From Methanothrix sp. (GTDB lineage: Archaea > Halobacteriota > Methanosarcinia > Methanotrichales > Methanotrichaceae), in assembly GCA_028688175.1 (NCBI GenBank), contig JAQTYS010000046.1, forward strand, positions 1 to 13,771: a DNA stretch of 13,771 nt. The letters run 5' to 3'. Below are positions 1 to 8,172 of the stretch, one piece after another. Position numbers and translations under genes: made by a program. How positions within the stretch are numbered: position 1 is the first letter of the stretch; each line of letters opens with the position of its first letter. A model generated the notes under the pieces. It ran no database searches and was not told the DNA's origin. It saw only the letters and a list, made by a program, of their open reading frames with translations.

Positions 1-85
1 ATTGGCAATGCGCGGTTCCAGAAATAAAATCGTATGCCGTAACGAATATTCATTTCATAAGCTCCGATGTAATTTGATCAAAACG

Positions 86-120
86 CATTAATTAAATATC
101 ATTCACTAAATAATTTTAGA
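86..120 (+). promoter_or_regulatory. AT-rich candidate promoter of the deacetylase gene
   Basis: The first 212 bases hold no gene I can recognise. The AT-rich stretch here contains TATA-like tracts (ATTAAATAT near 92-100 and CTAAATAATTTT near 107-118). The second would place a transcript start near 140-145. A 15-codon frame at 169-216 overlaps the deacetylase start by ATGA. The promoter assignment rests on composition and position only. Confidence 0.3.
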
Positions 121-212
121 TAGTATTCTTGACACGCTAATTCAGGTTGATCAAGCCAAATTATCTTAATGAGGAAAACTGTTTTTGCGAATGGCACCGC
201 AACCAGTCAAAC

Positions 213-1229
213 ATGACTCGAACCTGCTTGGTTTATCATCCCATCTATCTGCAACACGAGACGGACGGACATCCGGAGAAAAAGGAGCGTCTCACTGCAA
301 TCCTGGATAAAATTCAATCTGAAGAGCTCGATGTTGACGTCATCACACCCCAGCTCGCGACCGTAAACCAGGTCGCGGCCATACACGGACGGAGGTATAT
401 CGATCAGGTAAAAGCCATCTGCGAGCACGGTGGAGGCTACCTGGATGTCGACACTGTTCTTTCTCCGAACTCCTACGATGCCGCCCTGATGGCTGCCGGA
501 GGCGCAATGGCCGCGGTTGATGCCGTTCTCGGAAGTTATGATAGCGCCTTTGCCCTGGTCCGGCCACCCGGTCATCACGCTATGCCCAATCGCGGCATGG
601 GATTTTGCATCTTCAATAACATTGCCATCGCCGCGAAGCATGCTCAGTCACTGAGTGCGAAAAAAGTGCTCATAGTGGACTGGGATGTGCACCACGGCAA
701 CGGCACTAACGACGTGTTCTATTCGGATTCCAGCGTATTATATTTCTCTACCCACCAGTATCCCCACTATCCCGGCACAGGAAGAGCAGATGAGGTTGGA
801 GAGGACGAAGGCGAAGGTTTCACCGTAAATGTGCCTCTTCCTTCGGCTACTGGAGACGCTGGTTATCTTATGGCTTACCGGGAGATCTTGCTGCCTATCG
901 CTATGGAGTTTAAGCCCGACATAGTTCTCGTTTCCGCGGGTCAGGACCCTCACAAAGACGATCCTCTGGGTGGCATGCGCCTTACCTCAGACGGCTTTGG
1001 AGCCATCGCTTTCCTGGTAAAGGAGATAGCTAATGCTTGCTGTCAGGGAAGGCTGGCTGCCTCCTTGGAAGGCGGATACAACTTACAGGCCCAGGCAGAA
1101 GCGGTTGTAGCCGAGATCAGAGCTTTTGGCGGCGAAGCCACGCAGATAAAGGGCATGGACACAGATGTTGCCAGGAGAATCGAGGAAGTCAAAAAGATAC
1201 AGAGCCGCTACTGGAGCTGCTTTGCTTAG
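213..1229 (+). CDS. Histone deacetylase / acetylpolyamine amidohydrolase family protein
   Basis: This is a zinc-dependent deacetylase of the arginase/HDAC fold (338 aa from this ATG). Visible motifs are RPPGHHA with the catalytic His pair at 121-122, DWDVHHGNGT with zinc ligands D158 and H160, SAGQDPHKDDPLGG with the third zinc ligand D245, and LEGGYN with the catalytic Tyr at 289. All key residues of an active enzyme are present. The family removes acetyl groups from lysines or polyamines; the archaeal substrate cannot be told from sequence. An in-frame TTG at 147 would add 22 residues, but family members begin close to the LVYHPIYLQH segment, so I chose ATG 213. No good SD precedes it. The last bases overlap the stop codon of the convergent cca gene. 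Family is confident, substrate unknown. Confidence 0.93.
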   Translation: MTRTCLVYHPIYLQHETDGHPEKKERLTAILDKIQSEELDVDVITPQLATVNQVAAIHGRRYIDQVKAICEHGGGYLDVDTVLSPNSYDAALMAAGGAMAAVDAVLGSYDSAFALVRPPGHHAMPNRGMGFCIFNNIAIAAKHAQSLSAKKVLIVDWDVHHGNGTNDVFYSDSSVLYFSTHQYPHYPGTGRADEVGEDEGEGFTVNVPLPSATGDAGYLMAYREILLPIAMEFKPDIVLVSAGQDPHKDDPLGGMRLTSDGFGAIAFLVKEIANACCQGRLAASLEGGYNLQAQAEAVVAEIRAFGGEATQIKGMDTDVARRIEEVKKIQSRYWSCFA

Positions 1230-2551
1230 ACGATACGAAGCCTGGCATTGAAATAATGAGCCAGGAATATACGAAAGCCTTCATCCTCTATGCCCAGTAG
1301 CTCCAGGCCCACATATATATTGTGTCCCTCGCGAATGGAGGCGCAAAGATGCTTTCCCAGAGAGAGGTTTGCGATCTCATGATCCAGAAGATCACGAGCA
1401 GAAGTGTACGGGCGCGTTTCTTCCACCACAATTTTACCGTCGGCGATGTAGGGGCCGGAGAGGATGTGAGGATGAGCTGCCAGGAATCGGGCGGCGTGCT
1501 CTGCTTCCCAGGCAGGCGGACCGATGCGCCGACAGGCTTTGGAGAGCTGCCAGACCTGCATCTCAAAGAGCATCACAGCTCTGTCGCGATAGGTCGAAAC
1601 GTCGCTGCGCAGCATTAAAAAGCCGTTTCGCTCAAGAAGCGCCTTAATGGAGCCCTCTGCTTTGCGAAGCTGTGGATAAAGGACGTCTTCCACCACATCG
1701 GGCGCGGCAAACTCAAGGAGGAGGGGCATTGTGCCCCGAGCAATCACATAAGCCGTCAGCTCATCATCGGATAGTGGCGGCTGCGATGGGGGAAAGAAGA
1801 AATCAAGCTTCGGTCCAGCCAGAAAAGAGCGCGCCGCCCCGGCGAACTGGAGCATCTTATCAAGAGTCAGTGCAGCAGCCACATTTCTTCTCGGATCGAC
1901 AGGATCTACCACGATCAGGGGCTCGTCGTGCTTCACAGCGGTGTGCCCTTCCAGATCCAGGCATTGACCGGGGCGCCAGATGGATGCTGCCCGGAGCACA
2001 GCGGCAAAGGAGCCGTAGCAGAGAACGAGCAGTTCAGTCAGATAGCCGGAAAAACCGCCTGTCTTCAGCTCCGATCCATAGACATTTACACCTTTCATGA
2101 ATTGCTTTAGGAGAAGTACATCGTCTTCCTTGCCTCTGATTCTGATGCTCACATATTTGGTATGAAAGGGGGTACGATCCACTGCCGACTTAAGACAGGC
2201 GGCATCATCCACCAGATAGCAGGGAACCAGATCGACCTCAAAGTCATCCATCCGGGCGTGGATGTAGGCATGCTCAGCATATTTCTCCTCGTGATGGGGA
2301 GCGGCGAGCCTGGCAACCTCCAGGGCTGCACCCAGATCGCCATCCAAAGGTACCCCTAAGAATATATCCAGATCATGATCCCCGGAAAGCCACGTTCCTC
2401 TGGCAGCCGATCCTACCAGCATGGCCTGTAGAGAGAATCCGCGCTCTTTTGCCAGATTCTCTACGTGGGCGATTATGGCGGCAGAGGTCTCTGCAATTCG
2501 TTTCTTGTCTGATAATCCGGGCCTGACCTTGCCAAGTACGACCTCTTGGAT
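1226..2551 (-). CDS. cca: CCA tRNA nucleotidyltransferase, archaeal class I
   Basis: Adds or repairs the 3' CCA of tRNAs using CTP and ATP. The nucleotidyltransferase signature GSAARGTWLSGDHDLDIF is followed by FEVDLVPCY. With the start chosen here (441 aa) the metal-binding carboxylates are D60, D62 and D107. Other family stretches include SAVDRTPFHTKY, GFSGYLTELLVLCYGSF and VVDPVDPRRNVAAAL. The first conventional start is ATG 2422, which would begin three residues before the GS motif and remove the N-terminal helical segment. The frame stays open upstream to a stop at 2632-2630, without any ATG, GTG or TTG. The codon at 2551-2549 is ATC; starting there gives a length and motif spacing close to the Archaeoglobus enzyme as I remember it. 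It lies directly after the thpR stop, so coupled initiation is plausible. Function is certain, the start is not. Confidence 0.93.
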   Translation of the reverse strand: MQEVVLGKVRPGLSDKKRIAETSAAIIAHVENLAKERGFSLQAMLVGSAARGTWLSGDHDLDIFLGVPLDGDLGAALEVARLAAPHHEEKYAEHAYIHARMDDFEVDLVPCYLVDDAACLKSAVDRTPFHTKYVSIRIRGKEDDVLLLKQFMKGVNVYGSELKTGGFSGYLTELLVLCYGSFAAVLRAASIWRPGQCLDLEGHTAVKHDEPLIVVDPVDPRRNVAAALTLDKMLQFAGAARSFLAGPKLDFFFPPSQPPLSDDELTAYVIARGTMPLLLEFAAPDVVEDVLYPQLRKAEGSIKALLERNGFLMLRSDVSTYRDRAVMLFEMQVWQLSKACRRIGPPAWEAEHAARFLAAHPHILSGPYIADGKIVVEETRPYTSARDLLDHEIANLSLGKHLCASIREGHNIYVGLELLGIEDEGFRIFLAHYFNARLRIV

Positions 2552-2552
2552 C

Positions 2553-3089
2553 TCAGAGAGGGAATACTGCCAGGTCTTCGTAGATCGGCCCTCCTGAAGT
2601 GAGTGTGCTCTTCTTAAGATAGAATCGATCTACATTGAAACTGCCATAGTCAATAGAAGAGAAGTTCGCGATTCTTTCGCCGAGAAGGCGACTCATCTCA
2701 GCGCTGGGGCGACCCACCCGGCCCAGGGTTATGTGGGGAGAGAAGCCCCGAGCCTCGGGCGCAAAGCCCAGCGGCTTCAAGGCCTGCTCTACATTCAGAT
2801 AAAGCTCCTGGAAATTTCCTTCAAGGCCCAGCCAGACCACGCGCACCGACTTTCCAGGAAAAGCGCCCATGCCTAAAACCCTGGCAGGGAAAGGTGCCGC
2901 CTTAACCCTTCCCAGTGCCTCGGCGACAAGCCTCACCTTTTCCTGCGGCACATCCCCCAGGAACTTTATGGTGACGTGCACCAATTCCGGCTTCACAAGT
3001 CGCAGGCCATTAGTCGCAATGCGGCTTTGCAGGCGTCCAATCTCCTCGCGCATGGCCTGCGGAAGCTCTACAGCCACAAAGCATCTCAT
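2553..3089 (-). CDS. thpR: RNA 2',3'-cyclic phosphodiesterase (2'-5' RNA ligase family)
   Basis: A 178-aa protein of the 2H phosphoesterase superfamily, which opens 2',3'-cyclic phosphates on RNA ends and was historically called 2'-5' RNA ligase (LigT). The two catalytic HxTx motifs are present: HVTI at 38-41 and HITL at 119-122, about 80 residues apart as expected. The length is normal for the family. The ATG overlaps the ilvD stop in an ATGA arrangement (3086-3089), implying translational coupling. Its own TGA ends one base before the proposed cca start. Neighbouring thpR and cca genes occur in many archaea and suggest a shared role in RNA end or tRNA processing; the physiological substrate is not established by this sequence. 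Confidence 0.92.
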   Translation of the reverse strand: MRCFVAVELPQAMREEIGRLQSRIATNGLRLVKPELVHVTIKFLGDVPQEKVRLVAEALGRVKAAPFPARVLGMGAFPGKSVRVVWLGLEGNFQELYLNVEQALKPLGFAPEARGFSPHITLGRVGRPSAEMSRLLGERIANFSSIDYGSFNVDRFYLKKSTLTSGGPIYEDLAVFPL

Positions 3090-4732
3090 CTAAGGACACT
3101 GCCTTTGCTGGCGGAGGTGACCGAGTTTCTGTAGCGGGCCAGAATGCCGCTCTTTATCTTGGGCTCGGGGGGAGCCCATGCTTTCTTTCTTGTTTCCAGT
3201 ACCTTGGGATCGACAAGCAGATCGATCTTTCTAGCAGGGATATCTATTGAGATCATATCTCCGTTCTCTACCAGGGCGATAGGTCCTCCTGCCGCGGCTT
3301 CGGGAGAGACATGGCCGATGCATGGACCTCGGGTTCCGCCGCTAAAGCGCCCGTCAGTGATAAGAGCCACCGACTCGGATAGGCCTGCTCCTGCGATGGC
3401 AGAGGTAGGCGCAAGAGTCTCTCTCATGCCCGGCCCGCCTTTGGGCCCTTCGTATCTTATTATCACCACATCGCCGGCCACAACGCCGCCGTTTACGATG
3501 CCTGCCATGGATTCTTCCTCAGAGTCATATACTTTAGCCGGGCCGGTATGTTTGAGCATGGCAGGAGATACTGCCGTCTGTTTGACCACGCCTCCTTCGG
3601 GGGCGAGGTTTCCAAACATTATGGCAATGCCGCCTTGAACGTGCACCGGAGCCTCGATTGTGGCTATAACTGCCTTATTGGTCTTGGGATTGACCAGCTT
3701 GAAGGCATCCAGGTTCTCGCCCAGTTTTTTACCTGTGACGGTAAGAGCCTCCAAATGAAGCATCGAGCCAAGCCGGTTCATGACCGCGGGAATTCCGCCG
3801 GCCCGGTGCAGATCGAGGATATGATGAGGGCCGCCCGGTCGCAGGTTGACCAGATGAGGCGTCTCGCGACTCAATTGATCGAAGCGATCCAAATCGAGGT
3901 CCAGGCCGTATTCTGCAGCTATGGCCATTACATGCAAAACCGTGTTGGTAGATCCACCGATGGCCATGTCCACGCGAATGGCATTGTCCAGCGATTCGCT
4001 TGTTACTATCTGCCGGGCAGTAATTCCCTTCTTAACCAATTCCATGATCTTCATGCCGGAAAGCTTCGCCTGGCGCATCTTTAGCGCATCCACGGCATGA
4101 GTAGTGGCGCAGCCGGGCAGGGATAGGCCCATGGCTTCGGTGAGACAGGCCATGGTATTGGCTGTAAATAGGCCGGCGCACGATCCTGCACCGGGACAGG
4201 CCATCTCCTCCAGGGCGTCAAGCGTATCGCCTCCCGCCTGCCAGCCTTCAAAGAGGTTGATCAGATCCAGCTCTTTGTCGCAGGCAAAGCCGGGCATCAT
4301 GGGCCCGCCTGTAACTATGATGGTGGGCAGGTTCAGTCTTCCCGCCGCCATGATATGACCGGGAACGATCTTGTCGCAGGAGGGGATCATTACCAATCCG
4401 TCGAGCTGATGGGCCTGTGCCATGATCTCGATGGAGTCTTCAATCAGCTCGCGACTGGGCAGACTGTATCTCATGCCTTTATGCCCCATAGCTATGCCGT
4501 CGCATACGCCGATGGTCTGGAATTCGAAGGGAACGCCTCCGGCAGAGAGTATGCCTGCTTTTACTGCCGCTCCCAGTTTGTCGAGATGGATATGCCCTGG
4601 GATAAAATCATTAAACGAGTTGACTACTCCAATGAAGGGACGACGAATCTCTTCATCGCATAGGCCGGTGGCCTTCAAGAGAGCCCTATGAGGCGCTCTT
4701 TCTCTGCCTACTTTGGTGACATCGCTCCTCAT
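3086..4732 (-). CDS. ilvD: Dihydroxy-acid dehydratase
   Basis: Iron-sulfur enzyme (548 aa) that dehydrates 2,3-dihydroxy-isovalerate and -methylvalerate to the 2-oxo acids in valine, leucine and isoleucine synthesis. Family motifs are GVCDGIAMGHKGMRYSLPSR (75-94), SCDKIVPGHIMAAGRLN (118-134), CPGAGSCAGLFTANTM (179-194), GGSTNTVLHVMAIA and the C-terminal TDGRFSGGTRGPCIGHVSPE. C77, C119 and C185 are the likely cluster ligands by position. Length and both ends are typical. An SD-like GAGGT lies about 8 nt before the ATG. It heads an operon with thpR and cca, overlapping thpR by 4 nt. No other branched-chain gene is nearby. The leader contains two hairpins, described separately. Confidence 0.97.
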   Translation of the reverse strand: MRSDVTKVGRERAPHRALLKATGLCDEEIRRPFIGVVNSFNDFIPGHIHLDKLGAAVKAGILSAGGVPFEFQTIGVCDGIAMGHKGMRYSLPSRELIEDSIEIMAQAHQLDGLVMIPSCDKIVPGHIMAAGRLNLPTIIVTGGPMMPGFACDKELDLINLFEGWQAGGDTLDALEEMACPGAGSCAGLFTANTMACLTEAMGLSLPGCATTHAVDALKMRQAKLSGMKIMELVKKGITARQIVTSESLDNAIRVDMAIGGSTNTVLHVMAIAAEYGLDLDLDRFDQLSRETPHLVNLRPGGPHHILDLHRAGGIPAVMNRLGSMLHLEALTVTGKKLGENLDAFKLVNPKTNKAVIATIEAPVHVQGGIAIMFGNLAPEGGVVKQTAVSPAMLKHTGPAKVYDSEEESMAGIVNGGVVAGDVVIIRYEGPKGGPGMRETLAPTSAIAGAGLSESVALITDGRFSGGTRGPCIGHVSPEAAAGGPIALVENGDMISIDIPARKIDLLVDPKVLETRKKAWAPPEPKIKSGILARYRNSVTSASKGSVLR

Positions 4733-4763
4733 TTAAAAAACCTCAGATCGCGAAGGACAAATT

Positions 4764-4784
4764 TCGCTGACCGCGGGTCAGCGA
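4764..4784 (-). promoter_or_regulatory. 21-nt perfect hairpin or palindrome upstream of ilvD
   Basis: Nine-base arms (TCGCTGACC and its exact complement) flank a 3-nt centre. The element begins 31 nt upstream of the ilvD ATG, inside the presumed leader. It could be an RNA hairpin controlling ilvD or a DNA operator; the sequence does not decide between these. Confidence 0.55.
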
Positions 4785-4816
4785 GAGTTCCGACGAGAAG
4801 TCGAAACATCGATAAG

Positions 4817-4838
4817 TCCCCATCCTTCTGGGTGGGGA
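4817..4838 (-). promoter_or_regulatory. Second hairpin in the ilvD leader region
   Basis: A 9-bp stem (one G-T pair when read on the + strand) closes a TTCT loop, TCCCCATCC against GGGTGGGGA. Read as minus-strand RNA the G-T pair becomes a mismatch, so the element would be weaker in an ilvD transcript than in a + transcript. There is no T-run next to it on either strand. Confidence 0.4.
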
Positions 4839-4886
4839 TGAAAGCGGAGTCCTTTGCCCTTGAATTACTTTCGATCTGCGTGCATT

Positions 4887-4900
4887 TGATATAAATATCA
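4887..4900 (-). promoter_or_regulatory. ilvD: Candidate TATA box of ilvD (symmetrical)
   Basis: TGATAT-AA-ATATCA reads as TTTATATC on the minus strand. A start about 25 nt downstream would give ilvD a leader of roughly 135 nt containing both hairpins. The box is nearly symmetrical and could also fire to the right. Assignment is by position and motif only. Confidence 0.45.
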
Positions 4901-4978
4901 TCCCTTCATGCAAGCGTTCGTTGATAATTAGCTATAAGAGTTGCTGATATTATTTCTCAAAAAACAGTTATGTCCTAC

Positions 4979-5015
4979 ATATTAAATACCACAAGATACT
5001 AGCCGCCAGAGGTGG
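4979..5015 (+). promoter_or_regulatory. TATA-like box and Shine-Dalgarno site of the symporter gene
   Basis: ATATTAAATA at 4979-4988 is a plausible TATA box. AGAGGTGG at 5008-5015 is a strong SD, 7 nt before the TTG at 5023. This SD is what fixes the TTG start of the symporter. The distance leaves little or no leader ahead of the SD, so a more upstream box such as GCTATAAG near 4931 remains possible. Confidence 0.5.
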
Positions 5016-5022
5016 ACAAATC

Positions 5023-6918
5023 TTGGATGCATATTCGCTATTCCTGATATTTCTCGCCATCTACGTTGCGGTCTTACTGGGCATAGGCTTGTATTTCTCC
5101 CGTCGGCAAAAGTCTGTAACCGACTTCTGGCTGGCGGGAAGAGAGCTGGGGCCTATTGTTATCGGATTTTCCGCAGCATCCGCGTGGATCACAGCGAGCG
5201 CACTGCTTCTAGCCACAGGACTATTTCTGCTCATAGGCGTAGGATCAATTTGGATCTGGGTCTTTCCCAATATCGCGGGGCTGATAATAATAGCCGCGAT
5301 CTCGGGGAGGATCAAGAACATTCCCGCCTTAACCCAGCCCGAGCTCATGGAGATAAGATATGCTCCCATGATCAGAGCCCCGGTGGCCCTGGCGGTCACT
5401 ATCATGATGATACTCTTTTCAGTGACTGATTTCATAGGATTCAAGCTGGTGCTGGGCACATTTTTCGGCATCGATCCCTCTTATGCCGTGGCGCTTATGG
5501 CCGTCTCCGTTGCTCTTTATGTCAGCGTGGGCGGCTTTCGCGCCGTGGTCTGGACTGATATCCTGCAGTACATACTTCTGGCAGGCCTTGCCATTTACGT
5601 GGCGGCATTGGCCCTGGATCTAACAGCTATCAAGGGCACGAGCTTGCTGGTCGCAGCGTCCGATCTGGGAGCAGAATGGTGGGATCCGCTTCTCCTGGGC
5701 GGCCTGATGGGAGCCCTGGTCTTTTTAGTGGCCCTCTTGCCAGGTTGGGTGGCAGAACAGGACCCCTGGCAAAAGATCTGGGCGGCGCGCGATGCCGCTT
5801 CCGCGAAGCGCGGCTTGATGCTGGGCAGCGTCCTGCTGGCCCTGGTCTACCTCTGCTGCTTTCTCACAGCCATCGGCCTTTCCGTTCTTTACCCCCGACC
5901 GACAGGAGAGGTAGAGGCGGAGATGCTTTATCTTAAGCTCATCAGCGATAACGTTCCGGGATGGCTTCTGGCCCTTCTCACCATAGGTTTTGCCGCGGCA
6001 TCCATGTCCTGCACCGACACCTTTGCCACATCAGCAGCCTCCTGTATCTCTCGCGACCTGGTCCAGCGGCACCTGCGGCCTGCAGCCACTATGAAGGAGA
6101 TGCTGGTTATCAATAGAATTCTGGTTATCATCATGATAGCCATCGCGGCGGCCATCGCCTTGCATGCCAGCAGCATCGTCGATGCCGTGATCATAGCCAC
6201 GGTGATCGGCACAACATCCTACTTCTTTCCTATCATCGGCGGACTGTACTGGAAGCGCGCCAACCGGTGGGGGGCCATGGCGGCGCTCATAGCAGGCGGG
6301 GGAACACAGATCCTTCTCATCTCCTATGAGCAATTCTGGCTGAAACAACCCCTGGACAGCATCTCGCCCTATCTGACCGAGCATGGTGTGCTGGTCGGCT
6401 TGACCCTGAGCGCCCTATTCTTTGTCGGCGTCTCATTGGCCACAAGACCGGAACCGGACATTCATTTAGCAGCCTTCTTTCCCGAGATTGCCGAGAAGGT
6501 CTTTAGTCGCGATCTACCCCGAGCCGACAGAAAGAGCGCGCTCTACATAGAGGTCATCTCTCTCGTCGAAGAGAAGATTGCCGGTGAACGATCTCACCTC
6601 AACCTGGTCATCAGCCATAGCGCAGCCGGCGAGGGCGGGAGAGGGGACGGACGGGGAGAGCTGCCGTGGGAGCGCTTCGTGGCGATGATCACCCAGAAGT
6701 ACCCGGTCTGGTTTACGCCTACGGGAAGCCACATCCTCTACCGTCTCTCCCAGGCGGATATGCTGGCCTGCGTCAAGATGGTGCGCGGTGATAAGAGCCA
6801 TATCTGGCTATCTGCAGAGCCGAGGCTTCTGCAGACACAAAGGCTGAAGGATGAACTCTTTTTAGCGTATGAAGAGATAGAAGAGACGCTGGCAGCTCTG
6901 GGTATGAAGGCAAGATGA
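5023..6918 (+). CDS. Sodium:solute symporter family protein with soluble C-terminal tail
   Basis: A 631-aa inner-membrane transporter of the SSS/SLC5 family (PutP/SGLT fold). Hydrophobic segments fill residues 1-475, beginning with an N-terminal helix at about 3-25. The hallmark helix AASMSCTDTFATSAASCISRDL (about 325-346) carries the Ser/Thr-rich sodium-site pattern. Other family-like stretches are VTDFWLAGRELG (32-43) and GGFRAVVWTDILQY (170-183). Residues about 478-631 are charged, non-membrane and unidentified. The substrate cannot be read from the sequence; family members carry proline, pantothenate, sugars or monocarboxylates including acetate. It begins with TTG, supported by the SD at 5008-5015, and overlaps the downstream flavoprotein gene by 4 nt (ATGA), so the two are cotranslated. 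Confidence 0.92.
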   Translation: MDAYSLFLIFLAIYVAVLLGIGLYFSRRQKSVTDFWLAGRELGPIVIGFSAASAWITASALLLATGLFLLIGVGSIWIWVFPNIAGLIIIAAISGRIKNIPALTQPELMEIRYAPMIRAPVALAVTIMMILFSVTDFIGFKLVLGTFFGIDPSYAVALMAVSVALYVSVGGFRAVVWTDILQYILLAGLAIYVAALALDLTAIKGTSLLVAASDLGAEWWDPLLLGGLMGALVFLVALLPGWVAEQDPWQKIWAARDAASAKRGLMLGSVLLALVYLCCFLTAIGLSVLYPRPTGEVEAEMLYLKLISDNVPGWLLALLTIGFAAASMSCTDTFATSAASCISRDLVQRHLRPAATMKEMLVINRILVIIMIAIAAAIALHASSIVDAVIIATVIGTTSYFFPIIGGLYWKRANRWGAMAALIAGGGTQILLISYEQFWLKQPLDSISPYLTEHGVLVGLTLSALFFVGVSLATRPEPDIHLAAFFPEIAEKVFSRDLPRADRKSALYIEVISLVEEKIAGERSHLNLVISHSAAGEGGRGDGRGELPWERFVAMITQKYPVWFTPTGSHILYRLSQADMLACVKMVRGDKSHIWLSAEPRLLQTQRLKDELFLAYEEIEETLAALGMKAR

Positions 6919-8084
6919 AAGAAGATATTATGGTAGCTGTGGTAGGGGCGGGGCCGGCGGGCAGCACTGCCGCGCAGGCTATTGCAGCATCAGGCATGGA
7001 GGTTTTGCTGGTTGACAAGAAGAGTGAGATTGGCAGCCCGGTGCAATGCGGCGGATTTCTCCCGGAAGCATTCGAGCTGGAGAAGCTCATGCCTCACGCC
7101 CGCCTCCCGGGGACGCTCAGGGAGATTCCACAGCGTCATATTTTGCATCGCACCCAGTTGCAGCGCATCTATTCTCCTTCAGGAGACAATAAGCAATTTG
7201 CTGTGGCCGGTCGGGTCTTGGACCGGCGGGCATACGATCGCCACCTCGCCGCACTGGCTGCGAGCGCTGGAGCAAGAGTTCTGCCCGCGACCCGCGCCCG
7301 CCTTGAGGAAGGTACAGTGCAGCTATCCGGTCACTTCAACGGGAAGATCAGGCCGCAGATAATAATAGGAGCAGACGGTCCGCACTCAATAGTCTCCAAA
7401 GCCATGGGAAATCCGATACAAGAGACTGGCATCTGCCTGGAATATGAGATGGCTGGTGTTAATATCGATGCCAAGGCGGCGGAGATGTACTTTTCAGCTC
7501 GCTATGCTCCGGGGGGATATGCCTGGATAATCCCCCTCAGCCAGGACACGGCTAATGTAGGCGTGGGGGTGCGATCGTCTTACATGGCCGGCCAGAAGCT
7601 TTCCATCATACTTGGCCGGTTCATTCGCGAACACCCCATCGCGGCAGAAAAACTGGCAGGCGGAGAGGTTCTGGCCGTTATGAGGGGGCTGGTGCCCTCG
7701 GGCGGGACCTGCGGCGCTATCCAAAAAGACAATATGCTCTTGGCGGGAGACGCCGCCGGACACGTCATGGCTACCAGCGGAGGAGGTATACCATTGGCAG
7801 TGGTGGCGGGAAGGATCGCAGGCGAGGTGACAGTAGGTCAGTTACGGGGCGAAATGGTTCTCGCCGACTATGCGTCGCGCATTCGCGAAGAGTTCGGAGC
7901 ACAGCTTTCGCGATCGGTCCGGATAAGAAAGATGGTGGATATGGCTATGAAGAGCGACCGGCTCATGAATGCCCTTTTTGCCGCCCTCAGTCCAGAGCAG
8001 ATGAAATCAGTAATGCGTGCACAGATCCCCGTGCCGCTCGCGTCGCGTGCCTGGCTTTTTAGCGGATCGGACTCGCAGGATTAA
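6915..8084 (+). CDS. Geranylgeranyl reductase family FAD-dependent oxidoreductase
   Basis: A 389-aa flavoprotein of the geranylgeranyl reductase family, which saturates isoprenoid double bonds, in archaea mainly those of membrane lipids and sometimes of isoprenoid quinones or phenazines. The N-terminal FAD fold has VVGAGPAGS (9-17). The family hallmark region is GSPVQCGGFLP (40-50), where many relatives read PVRCAEG. GADGPHS (152-158) and GDAAGHVMATSGGGI (278-292) are further FAD-binding motifs, and GYAWIIP (201-207) matches the conserved YxWxFP region. ATG 6915 was chosen for its ATGA overlap with the symporter; ATG 6930 is the alternative. Coupling to a transporter is unexplained. Which isoprenoid it reduces is not visible. 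Confidence 0.9.
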   Translation: MKEDIMVAVVGAGPAGSTAAQAIAASGMEVLLVDKKSEIGSPVQCGGFLPEAFELEKLMPHARLPGTLREIPQRHILHRTQLQRIYSPSGDNKQFAVAGRVLDRRAYDRHLAALAASAGARVLPATRARLEEGTVQLSGHFNGKIRPQIIIGADGPHSIVSKAMGNPIQETGICLEYEMAGVNIDAKAAEMYFSARYAPGGYAWIIPLSQDTANVGVGVRSSYMAGQKLSIILGRFIREHPIAAEKLAGGEVLAVMRGLVPSGGTCGAIQKDNMLLAGDAAGHVMATSGGGIPLAVVAGRIAGEVTVGQLRGEMVLADYASRIREEFGAQLSRSVRIRKMVDMAMKSDRLMNALFAALSPEQMKSVMRAQIPVPLASRAWLFSGSDSQD

Positions 8085-8099
8085 TAGCGAAAAGAGTCA

Positions 8100-8156
8100 A
8101 ATAAAAACGATCCATTAATAAAAGGGATTATCGCGGAAGGATGGGCCAGCCATCCC
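8100..8156. terminator. Convergent termination region between the flavoprotein gene and rps6e
   Basis: A 6-bp hairpin (GGATGG with CCATCC, 8139-8155) lies between the two converging genes. On the minus strand it is followed by T-rich tracts (CTTTTATT and GTTTTTATTT, 8119-8100), the usual archaeal stop signal for rps6e. No T-run is evident for the + strand gene. Confidence 0.45.
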
Positions 8157-8172
8157 ACCGAAATTCTCTAGA

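Noticed and set aside
147..212. TTG-initiated N-terminal extension of the deacetylase
   Set aside because: The 22 added residues do not resemble the family N-terminus, and no SD precedes the TTG.
207..641. Minus-strand frame inside the deacetylase gene
   Set aside because: It is a shadow of a gene with all its catalytic motifs on the + strand; the predicted protein has no recognisable features.
4811..4845. Hairpin followed by GATGAAAG resembling a CRISPR repeat end
   Set aside because: There is a single copy, no second repeat, no spacers and no cas gene in the window.
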